From Acidobacteriota bacterium (GTDB taxonomy: Bacteria > Acidobacteriota > Terriglobia > Acidiferrales > UBA7541): DNA of 64,000 nucleotides. This document shows, piece after piece, positions 23,990-32,398 of the stretch. The position numbers were made by a program, and so were the translations under genes. The notes beneath the pieces were generated by a model. It saw only the letters and a program-made list of their open reading frames with translations. It ran no database searches and had not been told where the DNA came from. Where the stretch lies: assembly GCA_013286165.1 (NCBI GenBank), contig JABDGF010000006.1, forward strand, positions 1-64,000, written 5' to 3'. How positions within the stretch are numbered: the first letter of the stretch is position 1; each line of letters begins with the position of its first letter.

Positions 23990-24688
23990 TTACTTGAGTG
24001 GGGGTAGGGGTGGGGGTGGAGGTTGCGTGGATTGTTTTAGGTAGTGGAGGACGAGCATGCTTGTGCGCATGTCGGAATTTGTGGCGGATTTGTATTTGTC
24101 GATGGCGGTGGGAGTGTCGCCGGCGGCCAGGAGCTTGAGGAGTTCGGAGCGAAGCGGATCTTTGATTTGGGAGGCTAGGTCTTTGAAGCGGGCGCGGTCG
24201 GCGGCGCCGTCGCGATACTGCTGGATGGCGGCGGGCTTGGAGCAGGGCTGGCCGGCGAACCAGCGGCCGTTTTCGCGGACGAGGTAGAGGATGATCGAGC
24301 CGCCGGAGTTCCCAGTTTGGTAATCGATCTGGAGCTGGTGCACGGGCTTGACGGGAAAGTAGGCGAGGTCGGACATGGCTTTCACGTTGTCTTCGTTGAC
24401 CGGCAGAAGCTCGAGCTTATAGTCGGACGGGATGGTGTCGTCCATTTGCGAGCCGAAGATGGCGTCGTAGTAGTCCTTGTTCTCGGGCGTGACGCAGGCG
24501 CGAGTTTCGGGCGCGAGGTAGGACCACAGCTTTGTGGAATCTTTGGCGTTGAGGGCGGCGACGTATTTCGCGCCAAAGGATTTTATTTCGGGAGTGAGCG
24601 GGAGGCTGTCTGGAAATTGGGCGTGCGACACTACGGGCAGAAGAGCGACGGCGAGGATGAGGGCCGAAGGGCGGATGCGGGTGAGCAT
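23990..24688 (-). CDS. Hypothetical exported protein, 232 aa
   Basis: The start at 24688 has GGAGGG about 10 nt upstream. The signal peptide is MLTRIRPSALILAVALLPVV with cleavage after SHA. The mature protein (SLPLTPEIKSFGAKYVAALN; DSTKLWSYLAPETRACV) resembles NTF2-like folds in layout: a helix, then a twisted sheet with SIILYLVRENGRWFAGQPC. The C-terminal third is helical, ending in a poly-Pro tail (TQPPPPPLPPLK). No specific family assigned. Confidence 0.65.
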   Translation of the reverse strand: MLTRIRPSALILAVALLPVVSHAQFPDSLPLTPEIKSFGAKYVAALNAKDSTKLWSYLAPETRACVTPENKDYYDAIFGSQMDDTIPSDYKLELLPVNEDNVKAMSDLAYFPVKPVHQLQIDYQTGNSGGSIILYLVRENGRWFAGQPCSKPAAIQQYRDGAADRARFKDLASQIKDPLRSELLKLLAAGDTPTAIDKYKSATNSDMRTSMLVLHYLKQSTQPPPPPLPPLK

Positions 24689-24769
24689 GGGCGAGTTCCC
24701 TCCTGAGTTGAGTGTGGCACGGGTGGAGCTGGGGGGAGTTGAGTGGAGCTTAGTGGTTACGGGTGGAAT

Positions 24770-25005
24770 AGGCACGTCGTGCCTGTGGGGTGTGCGGGCA
24801 CAAAGGCAAAAGCGAAGAGGGGTCCTTCGCTGCGCTCAGGATGACGGGCTCGCGAGCCCGCAGGGACAAAGGCAAAAGCGAAGAGAGATCCTTCGGCCTG
24901 TGAACAGGCCTCCGTTCGCGACGCTCAGGGCAAGCTGGATGACGTCAAAGACGACTGCAATGGCAGAAGCAACGGCGCACAGGCGAATTCCGGCCTGTGC
25001 CACTC
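24770..25005. repeat. Cluster of family C and family A repeats
   Basis: Family C twice: GTCCTTCGCTGCGCTCAGGA TGACG at about 24830, and GAGAGATCCTTCGGCC-tgtgaaca-GGCC...GGATGACGTCAAA at 24880-24952. A degraded A copy lies at 24772-24800 and a full one at 24976-25005. Confidence 0.7.
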
Positions 25006-25076
25006 AATCCGCACTGCAAGTGTGTGTGCGCTTGGAGAACGATGGGTGCGTGAATTTTTGTGAGGCGCGGAAAGAT

Positions 25077-25286
25077 TTAGGGAAACATTTCCGAGACGGC
25101 GTCGGGCGAGGGGGCGATTGCGGCCAGGTAGGCGGTTTGGCTGACTGTGAATTGGTGGGCATTGTTCAGTGTGATGCGGACGGGGTCGGAGCTTTCTTCC
25201 ACTTCGAGGGTGGTGCCTACGGGGAGCACGTTGCCTTGATTGGTGACCAGGGCCCAGCAGAGCTTTATTTGTCGTTTGTCGGTCAT
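25077..25286 (-). CDS. Small hypothetical protein, 69 aa
   Basis: A compact peptide, MTDKRQIKLCWALVTNQGNV then LPVGTTLEVEESSDPVRITL and an Ala/Pro-rich end. It looks like a small beta-barrel domain. No strong ribosome binding site and no known family. It precedes repeats and is followed on the same strand by nothing obvious. Confidence 0.45.
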   Translation of the reverse strand: MTDKRQIKLCWALVTNQGNVLPVGTTLEVEESSDPVRITLNNAHQFTVSQTAYLAAIAPSPDAVSEMFP

Positions 25287-25405
25287 GACTGGTTTGATGC
25301 TGCGGCGACGCGAAATGGCTCGCGGCGCGGGGCGGTGGGCAGGGGCGAGCGTAGGGCGAAAGTGCACAGGCAAGACGTGCCTATTGGACTGAGTGGACAG
25401 CCTGT

Positions 25406-25660
25406 CTAGTTGCGCGGAGGGACGTGGATGCCGTGGCTGGCCAGGATGACTACGATTTCGTCGTCGGATTTGAAGGCGGTGCGATCGATCACGCATTTGT
25501 ACTGGCGCGGGCGCTGCATGCTGAGGCGCGGGCGGCGAAGGTTGGGAGCGGGCGGAAGGAAGGCTGGACCGAGGTCGTCGATCAGCGGCTTCCAGTATTC
25601 CAGCTTGGCGGTCGGCGCGTCGTAAATCGTGATTTGTTTGGCGGTGAGGCTGGCGTGCAT
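25406..25660 (-). CDS. Small hypothetical protein, 84 aa
   Basis: ATG at 25660 with a GGAGATACG-type site about 12 nt upstream. Sequence MHASLTAKQITIYDAPTAKL...CVIDRTAFKSDDEIVVILAS with a basic Pro/Arg-rich middle. No family recognised. Encoded in line with the gene at 25077, 119 nt apart, so they may be co-transcribed. Confidence 0.45.
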   Translation of the reverse strand: MHASLTAKQITIYDAPTAKLEYWKPLIDDLGPAFLPPAPNLRRPRLSMQRPRQYKCVIDRTAFKSDDEIVVILASHGIHVPPRN

Positions 25661-25826
25661 GGTGGCTTCGTATCTCCGAGGGTACTCTCTCTTGCGGGAA
25701 CGTGGGTGTCAAGGTGGGGTGTGGAAAAGGCTGTGGAAAGCGGAGCGTACGGGAGAGTACATGGCAAGCGGAATTTTTTAGTCGGCTGTGACGGGTGGCG
25801 ACACAAAGGCAAAGGCAGAGCACACA

Positions 25827-25851
25827 GGCGAACTCCAGCCTGTGCCACTTT
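25827..25851. repeat. Family A hairpin repeat
   Basis: ACAGGCGAACTCCAGCCTGT followed by GCCAC; arms ACAGGC/GCCTGT. 17 nt beyond the 3' end of the membrane protein gene at 25868. Confidence 0.75.
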
Positions 25852-25867
25852 TAGATGGACGAGGTGT

Positions 25868-26245
25868 CTAGTTGGTGTGGGGACGGGTGAAGAGGGGCAA
25901 CAGGGAGAAGGCAACGGCGAGGGTGAGGCTTAGGATGGCGGCTCCGGTGTCGCCGAACATACTTAGGGCCAGGACTTGGGTGGCTAGCATGAGCAGGATG
26001 CCGACCAGGATGCTTTCGACCCAGAGGATGGCGGTGGAGCTGCGGGATTCGTTGAAGACGATGTGAAGGCCGGCGACGGACGGGAGCGCGAAAAGTGTGG
26101 AGAAGCCGAGGAAAAAGAAAACGTCGCCGAGGATTTCGTGATGGGTATGGGCGAGGCGCGTGCCGACGATGATCGAGACCAACGCGAAGGCGGCCATGGC
26201 GAAGATCCACTTATCTGCGGGCTTGAGCTCGGGGACGTGTGACAT
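25868..26245 (-). CDS. Hypothetical four-TM membrane protein, 125 aa
   Basis: Four hydrophobic helices: KWIFAMAAFALVSIIVG, ILGDVFFFLGFSTLFALPSV, STAILWVESILVGILLMLAT and AAILSLTLAVAFSLLPLF, with short polar loops and a His-rich first loop (THHE). Encoded 1 nt after the stop of the 320-aa membrane gene, so an operon is certain. Function unknown. Confidence 0.65.
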   Translation of the reverse strand: MSHVPELKPADKWIFAMAAFALVSIIVGTRLAHTHHEILGDVFFFLGFSTLFALPSVAGLHIVFNESRSSTAILWVESILVGILLMLATQVLALSMFGDTGAAILSLTLAVAFSLLPLFTRPHTN

Positions 26246-26246
26246 T

Positions 26247-27209
26247 TTATTTGCGCTGGGGCGCTAGGTGCGCGTGCTCGGGCTGGGCGGGAGCGGGAGA
26301 CGCGTCGAGAGTGGCGCGGGATTCGGGCGAGATTTCGTAGTGGAGCGTGTGGCGCGTGACGATTCCAGCGGACAGATGACGCAATCGATAGACGAACGGA
26401 CGCGCGTGGGTGTCGGGCGCGTTTGTTTTTGCGTGCGTGTGAGTGTGGGTGTGGGGCAAACCATCGTTGTCCATTATAGCGGTGTGGGCGGCGGCGCCGT
26501 GGCGTTCGGAAAAATTATCGATGCGATAAAAAGCGCCGTCGATGAGGACGATGCGGCCGGGCTCCCAATCGGGTTTGGTGTGGCTGGAGCGGATGCGGAG
26601 CAGGTCGGCGTCGGTGTCTGCGAGGCGCGTGATGTGATCGGGCACGCGGGCGTGCGTGTGCTCGATGAGGCTGCGGCGGAGAAAATTCGCGAAGGAGTGC
26701 GCGGGAGAGTCGTCGAGCGAGGCGTCGGCGATATTTTCGGCGCGGACGCTTGCGCGCCGCATGCGTGCGTTCGCGCCGCGGAGGCCAGGATTTTCTGCGC
26801 GGACCGGGCGGAAGAGCGAGATGGCTCCGGCGATGATTGCGAGTGGAAGCGTGGCGAAAACTTCTTCGGTGATTGCGGCGGCGAGGATGCGGACGAGTCC
26901 TTCGATGCACCAGGCGAGGATGACCCAGGTGATCGGATTGGTGGCGACGATCATGAGGGCGAGGACGCCGGTTTCGTGCGGCTTCATATTACTGAGCGCG
27001 GGCTGCGTCGCGGTGGCGTGGGAGACGACGGTGCTCGCCCAGTTCGCGACGGAATAGGAATACCACCAGACGAGGGCGGCTAGGCCGGTACAGCACTGCG
27101 CGAGGCCACATATAAAGGATGCGACGCGCCAGGAGGTGGGGGCTTCGTGCACGGTGCTTACGCGCCAGCGGGCGGGGAGAAGGACGGCGATGGGCGCGGG
27201 CACACGCAT
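26247..27209 (-). CDS. Hypothetical multi-spanning membrane protein, 320 aa
   Basis: The N-terminal half has about four hydrophobic segments (ASFICGLAQCCTGLAALVWW; VLALMIVATNPITWVILAWC; IEGLVRILAAAITEEVF; LPLAIIAGAISLF). The C-terminal half is soluble and contains a beta-type domain (DWEPGRIVLIDGAFYRIDNF) with a His/Thr run (HTHTHTHAK). First gene of a two-gene unit with 25868. No family recognised; the soluble part may sense or bind metal through the His run. Confidence 0.65.
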   Translation of the reverse strand: MRVPAPIAVLLPARWRVSTVHEAPTSWRVASFICGLAQCCTGLAALVWWYSYSVANWASTVVSHATATQPALSNMKPHETGVLALMIVATNPITWVILAWCIEGLVRILAAAITEEVFATLPLAIIAGAISLFRPVRAENPGLRGANARMRRASVRAENIADASLDDSPAHSFANFLRRSLIEHTHARVPDHITRLADTDADLLRIRSSHTKPDWEPGRIVLIDGAFYRIDNFSERHGAAAHTAIMDNDGLPHTHTHTHAKTNAPDTHARPFVYRLRHLSAGIVTRHTLHYEISPESRATLDASPAPAQPEHAHLAPQRK

Positions 27210-27302
27210 GGATACAGTTTAGGGCGTGCGGTGGTTGTGGGGATTTTGGGGAGTGCGTGGTGGAGCGAATGAGTGACGAGTGGCGACGGGTGGCGCGCTT
27301 AT

Positions 27303-27343
27303 TTAGAGTGCGGGAAGCCGGAGTGCGGCTTCCCGCACTCTAA
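27303..27343. repeat. Perfect 17-bp inverted repeat
   Basis: Arms TTAGAGTGCGGGAAGCC / GGCTTCCCGCACTCTAA with a 7-nt loop, between divergent genes. It has no T-run and both neighbours read away, so it is not a terminator of either. It belongs to a loose family G with cores like GCGGTAGCTTCGCTCCCGCA. Confidence 0.75.
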
Positions 27344-27438
27344 GGCGAGCGGCTGAAGCGCTCGCGGCGGTTGTGGAGCGCTGGGAAACTTTTGCGATTG
27401 GTGGGACGTACTTTCCGGGGAGTGCGCGGAGGATGGCG

Positions 27439-28674
27439 ATGAAAGTTTTTAGGTGGGTGGTGATGGGAGTGGCGATGAGCGTGTGCGGCGTGGCGTGTGG
27501 GCAGGATGGCGGCGGGGCGCCGGCGCCGCCGGGGGCTGGGCCGGCGGGACGGAAACCCGCGCGGATGCCGGATGAGTACAGGCGGCCAGCGGTGATTACG
27601 CGGCTCGATGGAACGGCGGTGTCCGCGCGGGACGTGGATGCAGCGGTGAAAAGCGCGATGGAAAAGTGGAAAGTGCCGGGCCTGGGGCTGGCGGTGATTT
27701 GTAATGGACGGCTTGTCTATCAAAAGGGTTACGGGTATCGCGACGTGGAGCAGAAGCTGCCGTTTGACGTGGTGACGTCCACGTACGCAGCGTCGCTGAC
27801 CAAGACCGTGTTTGGATACGCGGTGCTGCAGCTGGTGGATCAGGGCGTGATCGCGCTGGACACCCCGATCGCGACTTATCTTGCGAAGCCGCTGCCGGAA
27901 TACGACAACTACAAGGAACTCGCGGGCGACGAGCGGTGGCGGAAATTCACGCCGCGCATGTTGCTCGCGCACACGAGCGGCTTGCCGAATTACCGCGGCT
28001 TCGAGGACGACAAAAAGCTGAAGATTCATTTCGAGCCGGGGACGCGCTACGCGTATTCAGGAGAGGGGCTGAATCTGCTGGCGATGGTGATCGAGGAGGT
28101 GACGAAGGAGCCGATCGAGACGATTATTCAGCGCGACGTGTTTGCGCCGTTTGGGATGACGCGGTCGGCGATGACGTACGAGCCGCGGTTCGACATCAAT
28201 CACGCGATTGGGTACGACGAAAACGGCGCGCCGCTGGGGCCGAACGAGCACATGCACGTTCGCGTGGCGGGGTCGATGCATACGACGGTGGACGACTACG
28301 CTCGATTTTTGGCCGCGGTACTGCGGGGCGACAGGCTGTCGACTGCGATGCGCGCGGAGATGGTGAAGCCGCAGATCAGGATTACTTCCAAGCACGAGTT
28401 CCCTCCTTTTGAAAATGTGGAGACGCATGACAACGATGCGATCCGGCTGAGCTACGGGCTGACGTGGGGGCTCTACTTCACCGAGAAGTACGGCGAGGCG
28501 TACTTTAAAGAGGGGCATGACGACGGGTGGAGGAATTATGCGGTGTGTTTTGAGAAGGCGAAGGATTGTGTGTTGATTATGACGAACAGCAGTAATGGCG
28601 AGCACATTTACGATCAGCTGCTGCGCGCGATACAGGGGAATACGTTTACGCCGGTGGAGTGGGAGGGGTTTTAG
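27439..28674 (+). CDS. Exported class C beta-lactamase-like serine hydrolase, 411 aa
   Basis: ATGs at 27433 and 27439; the second has GGAGG at good spacing. The signal sequence ends VCGVACGQ, compatible with lipoprotein processing. The beta-lactamase/D-Ala-D-Ala peptidase fold is complete: S119-x-x-K122 (AASLTK), Y206-S-G (YAYSGEG) and HDDGW as the KTG-like third motif. Enzymes of this group cut peptides or esters, sometimes D-amino-acid substrates, and are seldom true lactamases. Monocistronic. Confidence 0.85.
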   Translation: MKVFRWVVMGVAMSVCGVACGQDGGGAPAPPGAGPAGRKPARMPDEYRRPAVITRLDGTAVSARDVDAAVKSAMEKWKVPGLGLAVICNGRLVYQKGYGYRDVEQKLPFDVVTSTYAASLTKTVFGYAVLQLVDQGVIALDTPIATYLAKPLPEYDNYKELAGDERWRKFTPRMLLAHTSGLPNYRGFEDDKKLKIHFEPGTRYAYSGEGLNLLAMVIEEVTKEPIETIIQRDVFAPFGMTRSAMTYEPRFDINHAIGYDENGAPLGPNEHMHVRVAGSMHTTVDDYARFLAAVLRGDRLSTAMRAEMVKPQIRITSKHEFPPFENVETHDNDAIRLSYGLTWGLYFTEKYGEAYFKEGHDDGWRNYAVCFEKAKDCVLIMTNSSNGEHIYDQLLRAIQGNTFTPVEWEGF

Positions 28675-28699
28675 CAGAAGTGGCGAGTGGCTGGAGAGG

Positions 28700-28860
28700 T
28701 GGGAGTAGCATGGGCGTTCGCGCCGGTGTGTTGGCGTGTGGAAGGCGGGGAGAGATCCTTCGACCCGTGAACGGGTCTCTGGATGACGGGCGTTTTTTTA
28801 AATCGCCCGTTGTACAAAGCAAAGTCAAAGGTACACAGGCGAACTCCAGCCTGTGCCACG
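28700..28860. repeat. Families A' and C plus A between genes
   Basis: Inverted family A variant GTAGCATGGGCGTTCGCGCC (28706), family C with GACCCGT-ga-ACGGGTC (28748-28790), then a full family A (28833-28860). The C copy is followed by GACGGGCG-ttttttta-AATCGCCCGT. Confidence 0.7.
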
Positions 28861-28862
28861 TG

Positions 28863-31541
28863 CTATTCGTGGCGGAGGGCGATGGTGGGTTCGACCGTGG
28901 TGGCGCGCCTGGCGGGGATGTACGTGGCCAGGAGGGCGATCGCGATTACGGCTAACGCCACGGTGATGAAGGTTGCGGGGTCGAAGGCGGAGACGCCCCA
29001 GACTTCGGTGCGCATGGCGCGCGCCACCACAAATGAGCCGGCAAGGCCTAGAACCACGCCGGCACCGATGATGCGCGCGCCATATCCCAGCACCATCCGC
29101 AGAATGTGCGCCCGCGAAGCACCGAGCGCCATGCGAATTCCGACTTCGTGTGTGAGCAGTGAAACGGTGTAAGCCATCACGCTGAAAATTCCCACCACGG
29201 CGAGCAGCAGGCCCACGCTCGCGCACAACCCGAACGACAACATGCTGAAACGCGGCCCGGCGTAAATGCTGTCGCTGAGATTTTCTTCGAGCGGGCGCGG
29301 CGTGACGAGCGCGACGTTGTGATCGATCGCAGAGACGGCGCGGCGAACGTCGTTGACGACGCTCGCGGGCGGAATCGCGGTGCGCACGACGACCGAGCGA
29401 TCGCCGAAGCCGGTGACGGTGTACGGCACATACATTTGCGGAGGGATGGGCTCTTTCGGGCCGTTGGCGTGCAGGTCGCTGATGACGCCGACGATTTCGA
29501 AGTACGCGTCGCGCGGTGAATCGGGCAGCTGGTCAAAGAAATTGAATTTTACACTGTGACCAATTGGATCTTCGCCGGGGAAATATTTATCGGCGAAGGC
29601 GCGGCTGACGACGGTGACCAGGCGCGCGCTGTCTTCATCGGCGGGTGTGAGCAGGCGGCCCTTCAGCAGGCGCAAGCCGAGCGCGGCGAAATAATCCGAG
29701 CTCACAACGTCTGCGTTTGTGTCCCACTCTTCGGAATGCACTTTGCCGGGGATGGTGATCGCGCCGTCGGGCGAGCCGAGGAGCACGGAGCCGACGAGTT
29801 CAGCGGAATGAGTAACGCCGGGGATCGCGTCGATGCGCACGAGCAGGTCGTTGAAGAATTTGCGCTTGGTATCGGAGGTGGCGTATTGGCCGGCGGGAAA
29901 TTGGACGTCGGCGAGCAGGACGTTGTGAGGATCGATGCCGAGGTCAACGTGGGTGAGCGCGTAGAAGCTGCGCAGCGATAGTCCCGCGGTGATGAGCAGC
30001 AAAATCGAGAGTGCGATCTGGCAGGCGACGAGAGCGGAACGGAATCGAGCGCCGGAGCCGGCGCCCGCCGCAGTACCCATGCCGCCGACAGAAACAAGGC
30101 GCGTGGCCAAGTCGCCGCGAATCGCGTGGAGCGCCGGCGAAAGGCCGAAGAGCAAGGTGGAGAGCAGCGAAACGCTGACGGCAAAAAGCAGCGCGCTTCG
30201 ATTCAACGTCACGTCCGCGTCCCACGGGATTCGGCCCGGCGGCATCGCGGCGACCACATACTTCGCGCCGATGGCGGCGATGGCACAGCCGGCAACACAA
30301 CCTGCAAAAGCGAGCGCGAGCGATTCGGTGAGCAACTGGCGGACCAGGCGCATGCGGCTGGCGCCGAGGGCCGAGCGAACTGCGATTTCCCTGCTGCGAG
30401 CGCTGGCTTGCGCGAGCAAGAGTCCAGCGACATTCGAGCACGCGATAAGAAGCAGTAGCACGACGGCGGCGATGAGAAGGATGAGTGTGTCTTTCAAGTC
30501 GCCGACGATGGCTTCGTTGAGCAGTTGAGTGCCCATGCGAGCAACTTTTGGATAATCCTTCGGGTAGCGCGCCTGCAACGATTCGGCGATGGCGGTGAGG
30601 TCGTCGTTGGCTTGCTTGGCGGTGACACCTTTTTTCAGAATGCCGGTGGCCCAGAAAAAGGTGGGACGGCGGAAATCGGAGTGCGCGGCGGATGCGGGCG
30701 TGTCCCACGGAGTGGGGAGATACACGTCAGCGCCGAGATGCTGGAAGCGGCGCGGCATCACGCCGACGATCGTGTACGCCACGCCGTCGAGCGTGATCTG
30801 CTTGCCGATGACGGATGGATCGTCGTGAAACGCGCTGTTCCAGAGGCGCCAGTTGAGCATCACGACGGGCGGTGCGTCGGCATTGAAATCACTGGCGATC
30901 AGGCCGCGGCCAGCGAGCGGCGGCATGCCGAAGAATTCGATCGTGTTGGAGGTGACGGCGCCACCGTGAAGCTGTTCGTCGATGCCGTCATGAGAATAGA
31001 GCACGAACCAGTTGGCGTAGCCGACGATGTCTTCAAAGGTGTGATTTTTTTCGCGAAAGGCGGCGATTTCGTCGAGGTGGAATACGGCGCGCATTTCACC
31101 GGTCGGATTGGCAGGGTCAAGAACGTGGAGCGTGGTGAGGCGTTCGGCGGCGCGATAGGCGAAGGGATGGAGGACGCCGTTGTACATGACGGTGAAGATG
31201 ATGGTGGAGGAGCCGATGCCGAGGGCGAGCGCACAGACGGCGAGGATGGTGGAGCGTTTTGCTTTGGCGAGGACGCGAGTGGCGAATTTTAGATCCTGGA
31301 GGAAATGCTCAAGGTGCGTTTCCCAACGCGTGTCGCGGCTGGCTTCCGTGATGGCGACGGTAGAACCGAGTTGGAGAGCGGCGCGGCGGCGGGCTTCGGC
31401 GGGATCGAGGCCTTGGGCAATGTAGTCGGCGGTTTGCTGCTCGAGGTGAAATTGCATCTCGGAGTCGAGGTGCTGGTCGTCGGAGGCGCGGCCTTCGCGG
31501 CGGCGGCGGAAGAAGTGGCGGATGCGGCTGCTGATGGACAT
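28863..31541 (-). CDS. ADOP family permease 1 (MacB/FtsX-like), 892 aa
   Basis: Acidobacterial duplicated orphan permease. A cytosolic N-terminal region (about 1-90, DSEMQFHLEQQTADYIAQGL) is characteristic. Then TM 1 (about 97-117), a MacB-type periplasmic domain, three TM helices with FtsX fold (about 370-470, LIAAVVLLLLIACSNVAGLL; ARSREIAVRSALGASR), a second periplasmic domain and a final three-helix FtsX unit (HEVGIRMALGASRAHILRMV) ending in PARRATTVEPTIALRHE. No ATPase is adjacent, as usual for ADOP. Follows its PadR gene by 80 nt and is probably under its control. Confidence 0.92.
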   Translation of the reverse strand: MSISSRIRHFFRRRREGRASDDQHLDSEMQFHLEQQTADYIAQGLDPAEARRRAALQLGSTVAITEASRDTRWETHLEHFLQDLKFATRVLAKAKRSTILAVCALALGIGSSTIIFTVMYNGVLHPFAYRAAERLTTLHVLDPANPTGEMRAVFHLDEIAAFREKNHTFEDIVGYANWFVLYSHDGIDEQLHGGAVTSNTIEFFGMPPLAGRGLIASDFNADAPPVVMLNWRLWNSAFHDDPSVIGKQITLDGVAYTIVGVMPRRFQHLGADVYLPTPWDTPASAAHSDFRRPTFFWATGILKKGVTAKQANDDLTAIAESLQARYPKDYPKVARMGTQLLNEAIVGDLKDTLILLIAAVVLLLLIACSNVAGLLLAQASARSREIAVRSALGASRMRLVRQLLTESLALAFAGCVAGCAIAAIGAKYVVAAMPPGRIPWDADVTLNRSALLFAVSVSLLSTLLFGLSPALHAIRGDLATRLVSVGGMGTAAGAGSGARFRSALVACQIALSILLLITAGLSLRSFYALTHVDLGIDPHNVLLADVQFPAGQYATSDTKRKFFNDLLVRIDAIPGVTHSAELVGSVLLGSPDGAITIPGKVHSEEWDTNADVVSSDYFAALGLRLLKGRLLTPADEDSARLVTVVSRAFADKYFPGEDPIGHSVKFNFFDQLPDSPRDAYFEIVGVISDLHANGPKEPIPPQMYVPYTVTGFGDRSVVVRTAIPPASVVNDVRRAVSAIDHNVALVTPRPLEENLSDSIYAGPRFSMLSFGLCASVGLLLAVVGIFSVMAYTVSLLTHEVGIRMALGASRAHILRMVLGYGARIIGAGVVLGLAGSFVVARAMRTEVWGVSAFDPATFITVALAVIAIALLATYIPARRATTVEPTIALRHE

Positions 31542-31621
31542 GGTGTCTAGTTCCCTTCTTTGCTGCTTGTGCTGCGTATGCTGCGGCGCGTTACGGGCGC
31601 CGCGCTTCGCTCGCGCGCTGG

Positions 31622-31969
31622 TTAATGCGCGGTGCGCAGGATGAGTGCTACGGCGTCTGACATTTTTTCCCAGTCAGACATTTCGACTTCGAGTTGTTTG
31701 CGGCCGGAGCGAGTGAGTTTGTAGAACTTGGCTTCGCGGCCGGTGGGCGTGTCGCGCCACTCGGCGTCGAGAAGGCCGCGCTCTTCGAGGCGGTGGAGAG
31801 CCGGGTACAGGGAACCTTGGGTGACTTGGAAGAATTCGCGGGAGATTTGGCGGATGCGTTGGGAGATGGCGTAGCCGTGGATCGGGCCGCCGACGGAGAC
31901 GACTTTTAGGATGAGCATGTCCAGGGTGCCTTTCAGCAACTCGGACGGCTGGGAGTGTGGTGGCGTCAT
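31622..31969 (-). CDS. PadR-family regulator 1 (acidobacterial type), 115 aa
   Basis: A winged-helix PadR domain: LLKGTLDMLILKVVSVGGPI, HGYAISQRIRQ, then [20 protein letters not shown] and [20 protein letters not shown]. This sub-group is known to accompany ADOP permeases, and here the gene lies directly upstream of permease 1 on the same strand. Start at 31969 chosen as the first ATG before the conserved block. A TCCGA-catata-TCGGA dyad lies 10 nt upstream. Confidence 0.9.
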   Translation of the reverse strand: MTPPHSQPSELLKGTLDMLILKVVSVGGPIHGYAISQRIRQISREFFQVTQGSLYPALHRLEERGLLDAEWRDTPTGREAKFYKLTRSGRKQLEVEMSDWEKMSDAVALILRTAH

Positions 31970-31978
31970 AGGTTGATG

Positions 31979-31994
31979 TCCGACATATATCGGA
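31979..31994. promoter_or_regulatory. Candidate PadR operator, TCCGA-catata-TCGGA
   Basis: A perfect 5-bp dyad just before the PadR 1 start, in an AT-rich centre. The other PadR gene has its own dyad at 42625-42657 with a related ATATGTCGA core. Binding is inferred from position. Confidence 0.4.
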
Positions 31995-32037
31995 GTTCGA
32001 CAGGTGGTGTCAAGGGGAGAGAGGTGGTGGCTGGAGA

Positions 32038-32345
32038 AGGTGGGAGTAGCATGGGCCGGCTCCCTCCTCCGCGCTTTCCGCGGCGAATCTTGCCGGTGTG
32101 TGGGCGTAGAAAGCGGAGAGGGATCCTTCGACCCGTGAACGGGTTTCTGGATGACGGGCGTTTTTTTAAACGCCCGTTGTACAAAGGCAGAGGCACACAG
32201 GCAACAGCGGCCTGTGCCACTTGCTTTCTTACCCAATGTGATCGTGCTTGGACTGCGTGTGTTGCCAGCACTTGGGGTGGATAAACCCGGGACCAACTGA
32301 GAGTTGGTCCCGCTCGGGCACGAAAGCCTAAGCTACATCGTGCTT
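32038..32345. repeat. Modular repeat array (A', C, A, B)
   Basis: Split A' (GTAGCATGGGCCGGC ... GCCGGTGTG, 32047-32100), C with GACCCGT/ACGGGTT (32116-32160), A (32193-32221), then B (GGGACCAAC/GTTGGTCCC at 32289-32311 and GGGC-acgaa-AGCCT). The second B hairpin has a paired A-T to G-C change relative to 18822-18835. Confidence 0.75.
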
Positions 32346-32398
32346 CGCGCGACTGAGGCGTGGCGTATGATGTGGCAGTTTTGATGGGAGCGTGAGGG

